The notes beneath the pieces are model-generated. The model made no database searches. It was not told the DNA's origin and saw nothing but the letters and a program-made list of their open reading frames with translations. From Bacteroidales bacterium (GTDB lineage Bacteria; Bacteroidota; Bacteroidia; Bacteroidales; JAIPAH01), in the NCBI GenBank assembly GCA_021738485.1, contig JAIPBX010000006.1:1-61236 (forward strand): a stretch of DNA of 61,236 bases, in the 5' to 3' direction. Shown one piece after another: positions 52,532 to 61,083 of this stretch. A program made the position numbers and the translations under genes. Each line of letters opens with the position of its first letter. The first letter of the stretch is position 1.

Positions 52532-53342
52532 CCTGGGAGACACCATCAGCGCGACATTTGAATTTATTCGCTATAATTTTAAAAATCTTTTGAAGATCAT
52601 TTTGTTTTTTGCCGGGCCGTGGTATTTGGCTTCAGCTATATTGAGTTCGTTTTTTTACTCAAACATTGGAAATATGGCGTACGTGGACGGTCAGTTTTCA
52701 TGGCTCAATTTGTTGAGTGGGTTCTTAAGTGGTGTGGCTACGCTTGTCGCTATCCTTTCCATTTATTCTTACATCCGTCTTTATCTTGAGTACGGCTATG
52801 ACAATAGCAAAATAAGCTTATCCACCGTCAAGAGTTATATGCTACAAAATCTCGGATCGTTTATTGGAGCGGGGCTTCTTATAACCCTTATAATGATTGT
52901 AGGATTTTTTCTGCTTGTTCTTCCGGGCATATATTTCGGAATAGCTTTAAGTGTGACTCTGGTGGCGCTAATGATTGAAGATTTGGGAGTAGGGGACGCG
53001 ATTTCGCGTTCATGGAATCTTATTAAGGGCAATTGGTGGGTTACTTTCGGATTAATCTTGTTGCTCATCATTATCCAGGCTATTATTGTCTATGCTGTGA
53101 TAATGCCTTTTGGAGCCCTGTTCGGTTTCTCTATATTTTCGATTGCTCAGGAACAGACGGTTACCAACGCCCATATTGCCATTTCAATCCTTTTTGCGTT
53201 GGTAAATGCGTTTGTTTCGCTGCTGGCACAGATGATACCTACCGTGGGTATAGCCATGCACTACTTTTCTATCGTTGAAAAGAAAGAAGGTGCCGGTTTA
53301 AGAGAGCAAATCGAAAACATGGGGAGCGAGCAGACTTTATGA
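52488..53342 (+). CDS. Polytopic membrane protein (GPDPase membrane-domain-like)
   Basis: 284 residues with about six hydrophobic segments (roughly 30-50, 85-110, 125-150, 155-175, 195-225 and 235-265). The N-terminal RDLGDTISATFEFIRYNFKNLL and central GVGDAISRSWNLIKGNWW are typical of the glycerophosphoryl-diester-phosphodiesterase membrane domain and its relatives, without any phosphodiesterase catalytic part. It overlaps genes on both sides (44 and 4 bases), so it is translated with them. Function unknown. Confidence 0.82.
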   Translation: MNHQKQPLPLRKHRDLGDTISATFEFIRYNFKNLLKIILFFAGPWYLASAILSSFFYSNIGNMAYVDGQFSWLNLLSGFLSGVATLVAILSIYSYIRLYLEYGYDNSKISLSTVKSYMLQNLGSFIGAGLLITLIMIVGFFLLVLPGIYFGIALSVTLVALMIEDLGVGDAISRSWNLIKGNWWVTFGLILLLIIIQAIIVYAVIMPFGALFGFSIFSIAQEQTVTNAHIAISILFALVNAFVSLLAQMIPTVGIAMHYFSIVEKKEGAGLREQIENMGSEQTL

Positions 53343-54034
53343 GAAAAGTCATAACCATAGCGATATTTCTCTTTTTGTCTTTTAATGCGTTTACACAAAA
53401 TGTAAATGACACAACTACCGTTAACCGGATTTCGGAGCAGCGCTTACAGGAATATGCCTCCGATAATGATTTTGCCTATATCAAGCAAAACAGTAATCCG
53501 GAAGACACATGGTTTGCCTATATCATAAACCGGATAAGCCAATGGCTGGGGGTGTTAATGAGTAACGGGATAATGGGTACGATATTCAAAATCGTGTTGT
53601 ACTTAATTGTTATTGCGGCTTTTTTGCTTATTGTATTTAAATTAACCGATTTATCGTTTAGCAAAATCCTTTATAAGGATAAGGGAATAAAAGCTTCGTG
53701 GAATCCTGTGGACAAACAGACCATTCATGATATTGATTTTGATCATTTGATTGAGAAAGCCCTTTCGGAGCAACACTACAACCTGGCTATCCGCTATCAT
53801 TTCCGGAAAATGCTGCAGATGCTTTCTGAAAAAGGGGCTATCCGCTGGAAGCCGCACAAAAAAAACAGGGATTATTATCACGAGATAGAGGAACAGGAGC
53901 TTAAAGACCGGTTCCGAAAATTGTACCGGTTCTTTGAATATGTATGGTATGGAGATTTTCCCGTCAGTGAAAAATCCTATCGTGAAATCGCAGGGGAATT
54001 CAATCAGATGGAAACCAAACTGAATTACGAATGA
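53339..54034 (+). CDS. DUF4129 domain membrane protein
   Basis: 231 residues. A signal peptide (MRKVITIAIFLFLSFNAFT, then Gln) precedes a periplasmic piece, one membrane helix (about 82-102), and a cytoplasmic DUF4129 region whose core is LAIRYHFRKMLQMLSEKG and YRFFEYVWYGDFPVSEKSY. DUF4129 proteins are companions of MoxR/DUF58 systems. It overlaps its neighbours by 4 bases on each side (ATGA-type). The biochemical role is not known. Confidence 0.85.
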   Translation: MRKVITIAIFLFLSFNAFTQNVNDTTTVNRISEQRLQEYASDNDFAYIKQNSNPEDTWFAYIINRISQWLGVLMSNGIMGTIFKIVLYLIVIAAFLLIVFKLTDLSFSKILYKDKGIKASWNPVDKQTIHDIDFDHLIEKALSEQHYNLAIRYHFRKMLQMLSEKGAIRWKPHKKNRDYYHEIEEQELKDRFRKLYRFFEYVWYGDFPVSEKSYREIAGEFNQMETKLNYE

Positions 54035-55209
54035 AAATACCCCGAACGTATATCATCATTTTATCGCTGGGAATTATCATTCTGATACTGCTGAAATATC
54101 ACAAACCGGACAAGGTTTCCTGGGAGCCCAATTTTTCTTCTGAAGAAAAGACGCCTTATGGCACATACGTGTTGTATAACTCCCTCTCCGATCTTTTTAA
54201 AGACAGAAAGATACATGAGAATAGCAAATCCTTGTTTGAGTTTATCAAAAAAGAGGGAGGTGATCGCTTTAGTCTGATTTCTGTGGCGAATCAATTCAAT
54301 CCGGATACTAAATCGCTGGAAAATCTTATGAATCATGTCGCGGAGGGGAATACGGTGTTCATTTCAACCTTACATTTTAATCCTGCTCTTATCGATTCTT
54401 TGAACATCGATATACGGAGAGAATACTTTAAAGAAAAAAAATGGCAGCAATTGGATCTTAAAAAATGGGAATCAGGTACAAATACTTATGAAATAGAGTA
54501 CAGCTACGAATTAACTTTTGACTCAGTTTTACAGAATGAGAATGCCAAAATATTGGGCTATAGCCGGTCGAAACATCCTAATTTTGTTCAAGTAAAGTAT
54601 AAAAAGGGAGCTTTTTACCTGCACTCTTCTCCTTTGGCATTCAGCAACTATCACATCCTGAAAAGAGATACGAAAGGTTATGTGGAGCAGATATTTTCCC
54701 GGCTGCCCGGCAACCCGGTTGTATGGCATGACAGAACCATACAGGATACTTATGTCAGTAGTTCGCCCCTGCGTTACATCCTTTCGGTCGACACCCTGCA
54801 GACGGCTTACTACCTGGTTTTGCTGACAGCGCTGCTTTATCTTATCTTTAACATAAAAAGGAGGCAACAGGTTATTCCTGTTGTAGAAAGTCCTCCTGAG
54901 CGAGCGTTTTTATTCATCCGGAGTGTGGCCAAACTTTATTTTTTCGAGAAGGATCATAAAACGATAGCACTGAAAAAAATCAGGCACTTCCGGGCCTTTC
55001 TCAAGGAGCGATTCTTTCTGAGGGAGCTGGATTTTACCGATGACTTTGCTGAGGTGTTAAGCAGAAAAACCAAATATGACGCAGCCAAACTAAAACAATT
55101 ATTTGCACTTATCAACAGGATTCACTCGGATAAGAAGATATCCGGGGAATTATTGATTGAGCTGAATAGACAATTGGAAGCATTTATCGAACATACCGAA
55201 AACGAATAG
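54031..55209 (+). CDS. DUF4350 domain-containing membrane protein
   Basis: 392 residues. An N-terminal membrane helix (about 5-22) and a second one (about 248-267) frame an extracytoplasmic domain starting YGTYVLYNSLSDLF, which is typical of DUF4350 proteins. The C-terminal 120 residues are cytoplasmic and helical. The fold resembles a GATase/ABC-linked sugar-sensing domain in relatives. It is 2 bases ahead of the MoxR gene. Function is inferred only from the cluster. Confidence 0.82.
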   Translation: MKIPRTYIIILSLGIIILILLKYHKPDKVSWEPNFSSEEKTPYGTYVLYNSLSDLFKDRKIHENSKSLFEFIKKEGGDRFSLISVANQFNPDTKSLENLMNHVAEGNTVFISTLHFNPALIDSLNIDIRREYFKEKKWQQLDLKKWESGTNTYEIEYSYELTFDSVLQNENAKILGYSRSKHPNFVQVKYKKGAFYLHSSPLAFSNYHILKRDTKGYVEQIFSRLPGNPVVWHDRTIQDTYVSSSPLRYILSVDTLQTAYYLVLLTALLYLIFNIKRRQQVIPVVESPPERAFLFIRSVAKLYFFEKDHKTIALKKIRHFRAFLKERFFLRELDFTDDFAEVLSRKTKYDAAKLKQLFALINRIHSDKKISGELLIELNRQLEAFIEHTENE

Positions 55210-55211
55210 CC

Positions 55212-56201
55212 ATGAGTGAAGAAACACAAGAAGAAAAATTTGAAAACCGAATAGACCTGGAAGAATTTCAGCAGAAAACCGATGCGATTCGCAGTGAGAT
55301 TAAAAAAGTCATTGTCGGACAAGATTCTATGATAGACCTAATGCTGGTAGCTTTAATTTCCGATGGCCATGTGCTGCTCGAAGGTGTGCCGGGCATTGCT
55401 AAGACGCTTACTGCCAAGCTAATGGCCAAATGTGTCAAAGCCGGGTTTAAAAGGGTTCAGTTTACCCCGGATCTTCTTCCGTCCGATTTGATCGGCACAT
55501 CTGTTTATAACACACAAAAGGCCACTTTCGAATTTTACAAAGGGCCACTTTTTTCCAATATTGTCCTGGTGGATGAGATTAACCGCGCTCCGGCGAAGAC
55601 CCAATCGGCTTTGTTTGAGGTAATGGAAGAGCGACAGATTACTACCGATGGAAAAACGCATGTTTTGCCTCCGCCTTTTTTGGTCATCGCCACGCAGAAT
55701 CCGATCGACCTGGAGGGCACCTACCGTTTACCGGAAGCTCAGCTAGACCGGTTTCTTTTTAAGATTGAGGTGGATTATCCAAAAAAGGGTGAGGAAAGTA
55801 CCATGCTGGAGGCCTTCCAGGAAGACCAAAAAAAGCTCACCGAAGAAAGTATTGATCCCGTAATCGATAAAAGCGATCTGATGAGGTTAAGAGCGGTAGT
55901 TTCACAGGTCAGGGTAGAAAAAAATATTCTTGATTACATCGTGGAAATAGTAGAGGGCACCCGCAACAATCCCGATCTTTTCCTTGGGGCTTCGCCCAGG
56001 GCTTCTTTGGGTACTTTAATTTCGGCAAAAGCCTATGCCGTGCTGAATGGACGCGATTTTGTCATCCCTGATGACGTGCAATTTGTAGCGCCCCATGTGC
56101 TGCTACACCGGATTATTCTCAGTCCCGACCGGGAGATGGAAGGTATTAGCCCGGAGGAAATCATCAAACAGATTATCGCTGACATCAAAATCCCCAGGTA
56201 A
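55212..56201 (+). CDS. MoxR family AAA+ ATPase
   Basis: 329 residues. Walker A is LEGVPGIAKT, Walker B VLVDEINRAP; sensor motif IATQNPIDLEGTYRLPEAQLDRF follows, and the lid has GASPRASL. MoxR ATPases act as chaperones for protein or metal-cofactor maturation, usually together with DUF58/VWA partners. The stop overlaps the start of the DUF58 gene by one base. Cytoplasmic; partner substrate unknown. Confidence 0.95.
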   Translation: MSEETQEEKFENRIDLEEFQQKTDAIRSEIKKVIVGQDSMIDLMLVALISDGHVLLEGVPGIAKTLTAKLMAKCVKAGFKRVQFTPDLLPSDLIGTSVYNTQKATFEFYKGPLFSNIVLVDEINRAPAKTQSALFEVMEERQITTDGKTHVLPPPFLVIATQNPIDLEGTYRLPEAQLDRFLFKIEVDYPKKGEESTMLEAFQEDQKKLTEESIDPVIDKSDLMRLRAVVSQVRVEKNILDYIVEIVEGTRNNPDLFLGASPRASLGTLISAKAYAVLNGRDFVIPDDVQFVAPHVLLHRIILSPDREMEGISPEEIIKQIIADIKIPR

Positions 56202-57532
56202 TGCCGTTTTTGAAGTCGTTGTATTTGAGAAAGCCTTTTTTTATTGTCCTGATGGGGAGCATCTTTTTGTACATCGCAGGGACATGGCTGCCATGGCTGG
56301 CTGTTTTGGCTAACGTCACGCTGCTTACCACGGGTGCGGTCTTCCTTTTGGAAATCATTCTTCTGTATACCACGAAAAATGGGGTAGAGGCCCAGCGCGA
56401 AATTCCGGAATTGTTTTCAAACGGAGACAAAAACATCATTAGGGTACATTTGTCCAATCGGTACTGGTTTCCGGTACACCTGAACATTATAGATGAAATC
56501 CCCGCCATTTTTCAAATCCGGGACTTTTCTATCCGATGTGCTGTAAAGCCTTTTTCGGAACGGGTGGAGAAATACCATCTTGTCCCGGTGAAAAGGGGAG
56601 AGTTTGAGTATGGATACCTGAATCTTTTTGCCGGTACGATTTTCAGGCTGGTCGAAAGAAGGTTCAAGTTTCACCAACCTGACAAAATAAAGGTTTACCC
56701 CTCTTTTCAGCAAATCAAAAACATTGACTTCTATTCTTTTGCCCGGATGAAAAATCTGTTCGGGACAAAACGGGTGCGGCGGGCCGGCCATAACCGTGAA
56801 TTCGAGCAAATCAAAGATTATGTTCCTGGCGACGAACCCCGCCATATCAATTGGAAGGCCACGGCTCGTAAAAATAAGTTGATGGTGAACGAATTTCAGC
56901 AGGAAAAATCCCAGAATGTCTACAGCCTTATCGATATGGGCCGCGGAATGGAGATGGCCTTTGAGGGGATGACGATGCTCGATTATGCGATTAACGCTAC
57001 CCTTGCGTTGGGGCGGGTAGTACTCAAAAACAGCGACCGGTTTGGGATGCTTTCCTACTCTAACTACGTCCATCAATATCTTCCTGCTGAGTCGAGAAAC
57101 AACCAGTTTACAATGCTGATGGAAGGTCTCTACAAACAGCAGACCGATTTCAGGGAATCGAGTCTGGAAAGTGTGCTGGGAATCACCCGGAAGCAGATCA
57201 ATACCAGGAGTCTGCTGATTATTTTTACCAACTACATGAGCCGGTATGCTATTGAAAGGGAAATGGATTACCTGAAGAGTCTGGCTGCAAGACACCTGGT
57301 TTTGATGATTACGTTCGAGGATACAAAAATCCGCGAATTACTGAGTCAGAAAGCTTATAAACTTCAGGATGTATATGTAAAAACCGTAGCTGAGAGTTTT
57401 ATGTACGAAAAAAAGCAAATCCTGAATGAACTAAGTTATTATGGTATACATCACATAATTACGCCACCGGCAAGCCTTACGGGGAACACCATCAACAAGT
57501 ACCTGGAGATTAAAGCCCGGGGCGTGTTGTAG
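56201..57532 (+). CDS. DUF58 domain protein (VWA-like)
   Basis: 443 residues. Two N-terminal hydrophobic segments (about 13-55) anchor it; the DUF58 signature is DYVPGDEPRHINWKATARK, followed by a VWA-like fold with SLIDMGRGMEMAFEG where the MIDAS-type Asp lies. It works with the MoxR ATPase. It is the last gene of the plus-strand operon and is convergent with the histidine kinase gene, with a 57-base gap. No clear terminator was seen there. Confidence 0.92.
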   Translation: MPFLKSLYLRKPFFIVLMGSIFLYIAGTWLPWLAVLANVTLLTTGAVFLLEIILLYTTKNGVEAQREIPELFSNGDKNIIRVHLSNRYWFPVHLNIIDEIPAIFQIRDFSIRCAVKPFSERVEKYHLVPVKRGEFEYGYLNLFAGTIFRLVERRFKFHQPDKIKVYPSFQQIKNIDFYSFARMKNLFGTKRVRRAGHNREFEQIKDYVPGDEPRHINWKATARKNKLMVNEFQQEKSQNVYSLIDMGRGMEMAFEGMTMLDYAINATLALGRVVLKNSDRFGMLSYSNYVHQYLPAESRNNQFTMLMEGLYKQQTDFRESSLESVLGITRKQINTRSLLIIFTNYMSRYAIEREMDYLKSLAARHLVLMITFEDTKIRELLSQKAYKLQDVYVKTVAESFMYEKKQILNELSYYGIHHIITPPASLTGNTINKYLEIKARGVL

Positions 57533-57589
57533 CCATTCGTTTATTTTATGATAGTTTGATTGCAATTACAAGATTCATTAATCTTTTCC

Positions 57590-58954
57590 TTAAAACGTCA
57601 GTGTAAATACCGATCCTTCTTCGGGTCTGGATCTTACTGATATATTCCCTTTATGGAGATGCATAATCTGCCTGGATAAGCTGAGGCCTATTCCGGAGCC
57701 GTTATCCTTGGAAGTATAGAAAGGCATAAAAATTTTATCCATGCGGTCGGGCTTGATGCCGCAGCCGTTATCAGCTATTTCCACTATCATCCTTGAATTC
57801 TTGTTAAGAAATGCCTTCATCCGGATTTTAGGGTTTTCCGCATTCTCAACGGCATCAATGGCATTGACCAAAAGATTTATCAGTATCTGGTCCACCAAAT
57901 CCGGATCGGCTGTTACCATAAGGTTGTCAGGATCTATCGAGTAATTAAAATCGATCCCTCCGCTTTCGAATTTGGGTTGTAACAGGCGGGCATCCTGCTG
58001 AAAAAGATCACTGATTTTAAAATGTTTAAAATTAGGTTTGGGTATTCGGGTAAGGTTCCGATAGATATCCACAAAATTGAGCAGTCCCTGGCTGCGATTG
58101 CTTATGGTTGTAAGCGCCTCTCTTACATTTTGCACCTCCTCGTCATCCAGCGTTTTCATGGTTAGGCGTTCATCCGTTTCATCTATCAACATCCCATCCA
58201 CTGTGGAAACAAGAGAAGAAATGGGTGTTATGGAATTCATAATTTCATGGGTAAGTACCCGTATGAGTTTTTGCCACGATTCGATTTCTTTTTCTTCCAA
58301 TTCTGCATGAATATCCTGAAGAGAGACCAGGGTGAGTTCTTTACCCCTTAGCTTTAGCTGCGTGGCAATAATTGAAAGCTGCAGCAATTCGTCTTCCACA
58401 ATTACTTTCGTCAGAACTTTATCGCCCGCTCTCATAGCCATAAGCTTCCGGGGGAGCTCTGTTTTGATTTGGGCTAAGTCATGCACATTTCTCAGGGTGT
58501 TTATCCGTAGCAGCTTTTTCACCGAATTATTAAACAAATCCACTTTTCCATCGGGATGGAAAGCAATAATGCCAATGTTAATATGCTGCACTACAGTAAG
58601 CAAATAGTTATGCTGCTCGTTTTTCTCGGCCCTGTTTTTCCTGAATTCATTGATGACTTCATTAAACTCTTTGTTGAGATTGCGAAACGTTTTTCCCAGG
58701 TGCGGATCGGTAAAAGTTGTGGAAAAATCGGAGTAGCGGATACTCTGGAAAAACTGTGTCAGTTTGCGGTTGGTTTTTTCAACAAAGTGAATCAATTCAT
58801 AAACCTGAAATATGGCTATCGCCATTAGAATAAACCATGTAATCCTTAGGTTCTCTTCGCCGGCCAGAAATACTGTAAGGCTTATGACTATTGTTAGCAG
58901 AATAATTCTAAGAACAATCTGCAGACGGAAATTTTTAAAGATCATATTTTTCAA
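57590..58954 (-). CDS. NtrB-like sensor histidine kinase
   Basis: 454 residues. Two membrane segments (about 10-30 and 36-56) with almost no outer loop, a linker/coiled coil (60-115), a PAS-like domain (about 118-220), the dimerisation helix with His236 in VLTHEIMN, and a C-terminal ATPase with DNGCGIKPDRMDKIF and GSGIGLSLSRQIM. It should phosphorylate the sigma-54 regulator encoded just upstream; the two genes overlap by 20 bases. The lack of a periplasmic domain suggests an internal or membrane signal. Confidence 0.93.
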   Translation of the reverse strand: MKNMIFKNFRLQIVLRIILLTIVISLTVFLAGEENLRITWFILMAIAIFQVYELIHFVEKTNRKLTQFFQSIRYSDFSTTFTDPHLGKTFRNLNKEFNEVINEFRKNRAEKNEQHNYLLTVVQHINIGIIAFHPDGKVDLFNNSVKKLLRINTLRNVHDLAQIKTELPRKLMAMRAGDKVLTKVIVEDELLQLSIIATQLKLRGKELTLVSLQDIHAELEEKEIESWQKLIRVLTHEIMNSITPISSLVSTVDGMLIDETDERLTMKTLDDEEVQNVREALTTISNRSQGLLNFVDIYRNLTRIPKPNFKHFKISDLFQQDARLLQPKFESGGIDFNYSIDPDNLMVTADPDLVDQILINLLVNAIDAVENAENPKIRMKAFLNKNSRMIVEIADNGCGIKPDRMDKIFMPFYTSKDNGSGIGLSLSRQIMHLHKGNISVRSRPEEGSVFTLTF

Positions 58955-60317
58955 TTCTCCTGTATAATGAAGCTCTTGTCAATCCTAACTCTTTGGCCGC
59001 TTTGCTGATATTTCCCCCATGTTTGTCAATAACCTTCCTGATCAACATCTTCTCGGTTTCCTGGATATTGGTGGTATTGACCACTGTTTCACTACTTTCG
59101 GCCTCATCTTTTTGGTTAAGGAAAAAGTCATTCGGCTGCAGGGTGTTGGCATCGCTCATAATTACCGCTCTTTCAATAGCGTGTTGCAATTCGCGGATGT
59201 TTCCTGGCCAGTCATGCGCCTCCAGGCGTTTCATGGCCGGCTGGGAGATGCGTTTTGAAGGCATGTTGTATTTTTTCCCATACACTTTTAGAAAGTGTTC
59301 GGCTAGCAGGGGAACGTCTTCCCTGCGTTCTCTTAGTGGTGGAAGGTTAATTTCTACAGTGTTAATACGGTAAAGTAAATCCTGTCTGAATTTTCCGTCT
59401 TTCACCATTTGATAGAGTGGCATATTGGTGGCACAGATCAGCCTTACATCAATGGGAATTTTCTTATTTGTCCCCAGCCTTACCACTTCTTTGTTTTGAA
59501 TCACGCTTAGGAGTTTTGACTGCAGTCCCATAGTAAGATTCCCAATTTCATCCAGAAAGATTGTTCCTTTGGAAGCCACTTCAAAACGTCCTGCATGGTC
59601 TTCTTTAGCATCCGTAAAAGCTCCTTTTTTATATCCAAAAAGTTCGCTCTCAAACAATGATTCGCTAATAGCCCCCAGGTCAACCCCAATAAAAACCTCT
59701 TTATTCCTTGTGGAGGCTCGGTGTAATTCATGTGCGACCATCTCCTTGCCGGTGCCGTTTTCGCCCAATATCAATACATTGGCATCGGTGCGGGCCACTT
59801 TTTTTACATCTTCCATCACCTTTTCCATAGCCTGCGATTGCCCGATTATGCTCCCAAATTGGCTATCCTGATCGGAGAGTAGCACTTTTTGTTTGGACCT
59901 TAAATCTTCCAGTTCCACCTTTGATTGGCGCAACTGCAGGGAAGTGGTGATGGTAGCCAGCAATTTCTTGTTGTCCCACGGTTTGAGCAGAAAGTTGGTA
60001 GCGCCCTCCTTGATGCCCTGCACGGCCAGCTCTATATCGCCGTATCCGGTAATCAAGATAACAATGGCTGCCGGATCGATTTCCAGGATTTTACTCAGCC
60101 AATGGAACCCTTCCTTACCACTGGTGGCTCCCCTGGAAAAATTCATGTCCAGCAGAATGAGGTCGTAATTTTCGTTACTCATCAGGGTGGGAATGTTCTC
60201 AGGCTGTTTTTCAGTGTGGATGACATTGAAGTGTTGCTTCAGGAATAGTTTCGCAGCTAACAGAATGTCTGTGTCATCGTCAACAATGAGAATCTTTTGT
60301 TCATACTTATCGGCCAT
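58935..60317 (-). CDS. NtrC-family sigma-54-dependent response regulator
   Basis: 460 residues. The receiver has phospho-acceptor Asp57 in LILLDMNF; the AAA+ domain has Walker A GENGTGKE, the sigma-54 loop written GAFTDA instead of the usual GAFTGA, and Walker B GTIFLDEIG. The C-terminal Fis-type helix-turn-helix is NISKAAKELGLTRASLYRR. It activates sigma-54 promoters after phosphorylation. GAFTDA occurs in some regulators and may still work. An unusual pair of inverted repeats lies 33-82 bases before its start. Confidence 0.94.
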   Translation of the reverse strand: MADKYEQKILIVDDDTDILLAAKLFLKQHFNVIHTEKQPENIPTLMSNENYDLILLDMNFSRGATSGKEGFHWLSKILEIDPAAIVILITGYGDIELAVQGIKEGATNFLLKPWDNKKLLATITTSLQLRQSKVELEDLRSKQKVLLSDQDSQFGSIIGQSQAMEKVMEDVKKVARTDANVLILGENGTGKEMVAHELHRASTRNKEVFIGVDLGAISESLFESELFGYKKGAFTDAKEDHAGRFEVASKGTIFLDEIGNLTMGLQSKLLSVIQNKEVVRLGTNKKIPIDVRLICATNMPLYQMVKDGKFRQDLLYRINTVEINLPPLRERREDVPLLAEHFLKVYGKKYNMPSKRISQPAMKRLEAHDWPGNIRELQHAIERAVIMSDANTLQPNDFFLNQKDEAESSETVVNTTNIQETEKMLIRKVIDKHGGNISKAAKELGLTRASLYRRIEKYDL

Positions 60318-60349
60318 AGTTCAGAATATTGAAAGATAGTGTTTAATCA

Positions 60350-60399
60350 TTTCCGAACGCTAAATTAATAAATGTTCGGAAACGGACAAATTAATTTAG
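60350..60399. promoter_or_regulatory. Two interleaved perfect inverted repeats upstream of the two-component genes
   Basis: TTTCCGAAC (60350-60358) pairs with GTTCGGAAA (60374-60382), and CTAAATTAAT (60360-60369) pairs with ATTAATTTAG (60390-60399). The order A-B-A'-B' is that of a pseudoknot or of two overlapping operator dimers. Between them and the regulator start the minus strand reads TATCTTTC, one base off a -7 box. The remainder of 60400-60519 shows only the tail of the AraC remnant. Confidence 0.6.
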
Positions 60400-60519
60400 T
60401 GTTGATAGGATTTTTTTTCATTTAGTTTTTGTGCAAAAGAATTTTTAAGGGAAGCTTTTATTGAGAGGATGATTACGCGAATTGCGGACCGTTCGACTTA
60501 AATTGCGATCTTGCCGTTT

Positions 60520-60846
60520 TTATTCCCGGAATTGAGTTGGAGTCATCTGGAAGAATTTTTTGAAATTCCGGGAACAGACCGTCAGATCGTTGTAGGCGTA
60601 ATTCAGTGCAATATAGGTGACACTCAATTCCGGGTTGGCAATCATCATAAACGCGGCTTTTTCCATCCGGATGCGTGTAATGTATTGAAAAGGTGTTTCG
60701 CCCGTCAATGAGCAAAAAATGCGGGTGAAATGGTATTTCGAAAAACTGGTCACTACCGCCAACTCCTCCAGGGTAAAAGTCTTGTCAAGGTGCTTTTCGA
60801 TGTAGTCGAGCGTGATGTTGAGTCGTTTGGTATATTCGTTGGGCAT
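60520..60846 (-). CDS. AraC-family regulator, DNA-binding half only (probably truncated)
   Basis: 108 residues holding the complete two-helix-turn-helix AraC DNA-binding domain at the N-terminus (LDKTFTLEELAVVTSFSKYHF and LNYAYNDLTVCSRNFKKFF). Relatives with this order continue into a GyrI-type effector domain of about 180 residues. Here a TAA follows TPTQFRE, but the same frame beyond it reads KRQDRNLSRTVRNSR, like the normal linker. So a nonsense change and then a deletion probably removed the sensor domain. A stand-alone small regulator is possible. Confidence 0.75.
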   Translation of the reverse strand: MPNEYTKRLNITLDYIEKHLDKTFTLEELAVVTSFSKYHFTRIFCSLTGETPFQYITRIRMEKAAFMMIANPELSVTYIALNYAYNDLTVCSRNFKKFFQMTPTQFRE

Positions 60847-60875
60847 TTAAGTAATTAGCATGAGGCTTATTTGGT

Positions 60876-61083
60876 TTAGTCTTCAATAATATCCAGGCCC
60901 TCAATTCTTTGAAAATCCTTTAAGTTTATTGTTGATTCCTGTGAAAATTTCAAGTCTTGTTATAACTGATATAGAGAAGTCATATTTCTTTGATAAGCTG
61001 ACAAACTTACTATTAGCTTTGTTCTTTTTCCTATAATAATCAATAAGGATAGAAGTGTCTATGAGAATATTTTCTTTGTCCAT
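60876..61083 (-). pseudogene. vapC: VapC-type PIN toxin with internal deletion and frame change
   Basis: The first part reads MDKENILIDTSILIDYYRKK... VITRLEIFTGINNK, the PIN-domain start with Asp9 and Glu in RLEIFTG. The natural protein should be about 130 residues, but the frame ends after 60. In the neighbouring frame the sequence right there reads NLKDFQRIEGLDIIED and stop (60876-60878), the typical VapC C-terminus. About 55-60 middle residues were lost with a frame change, so the toxin is dead. Confidence 0.75.

Noticed and set aside
56417-57295. 292-codon minus-strand open frame inside the DUF58 gene
   Set aside because: Antisense shadow of a well-supported gene; no recognisable motif.
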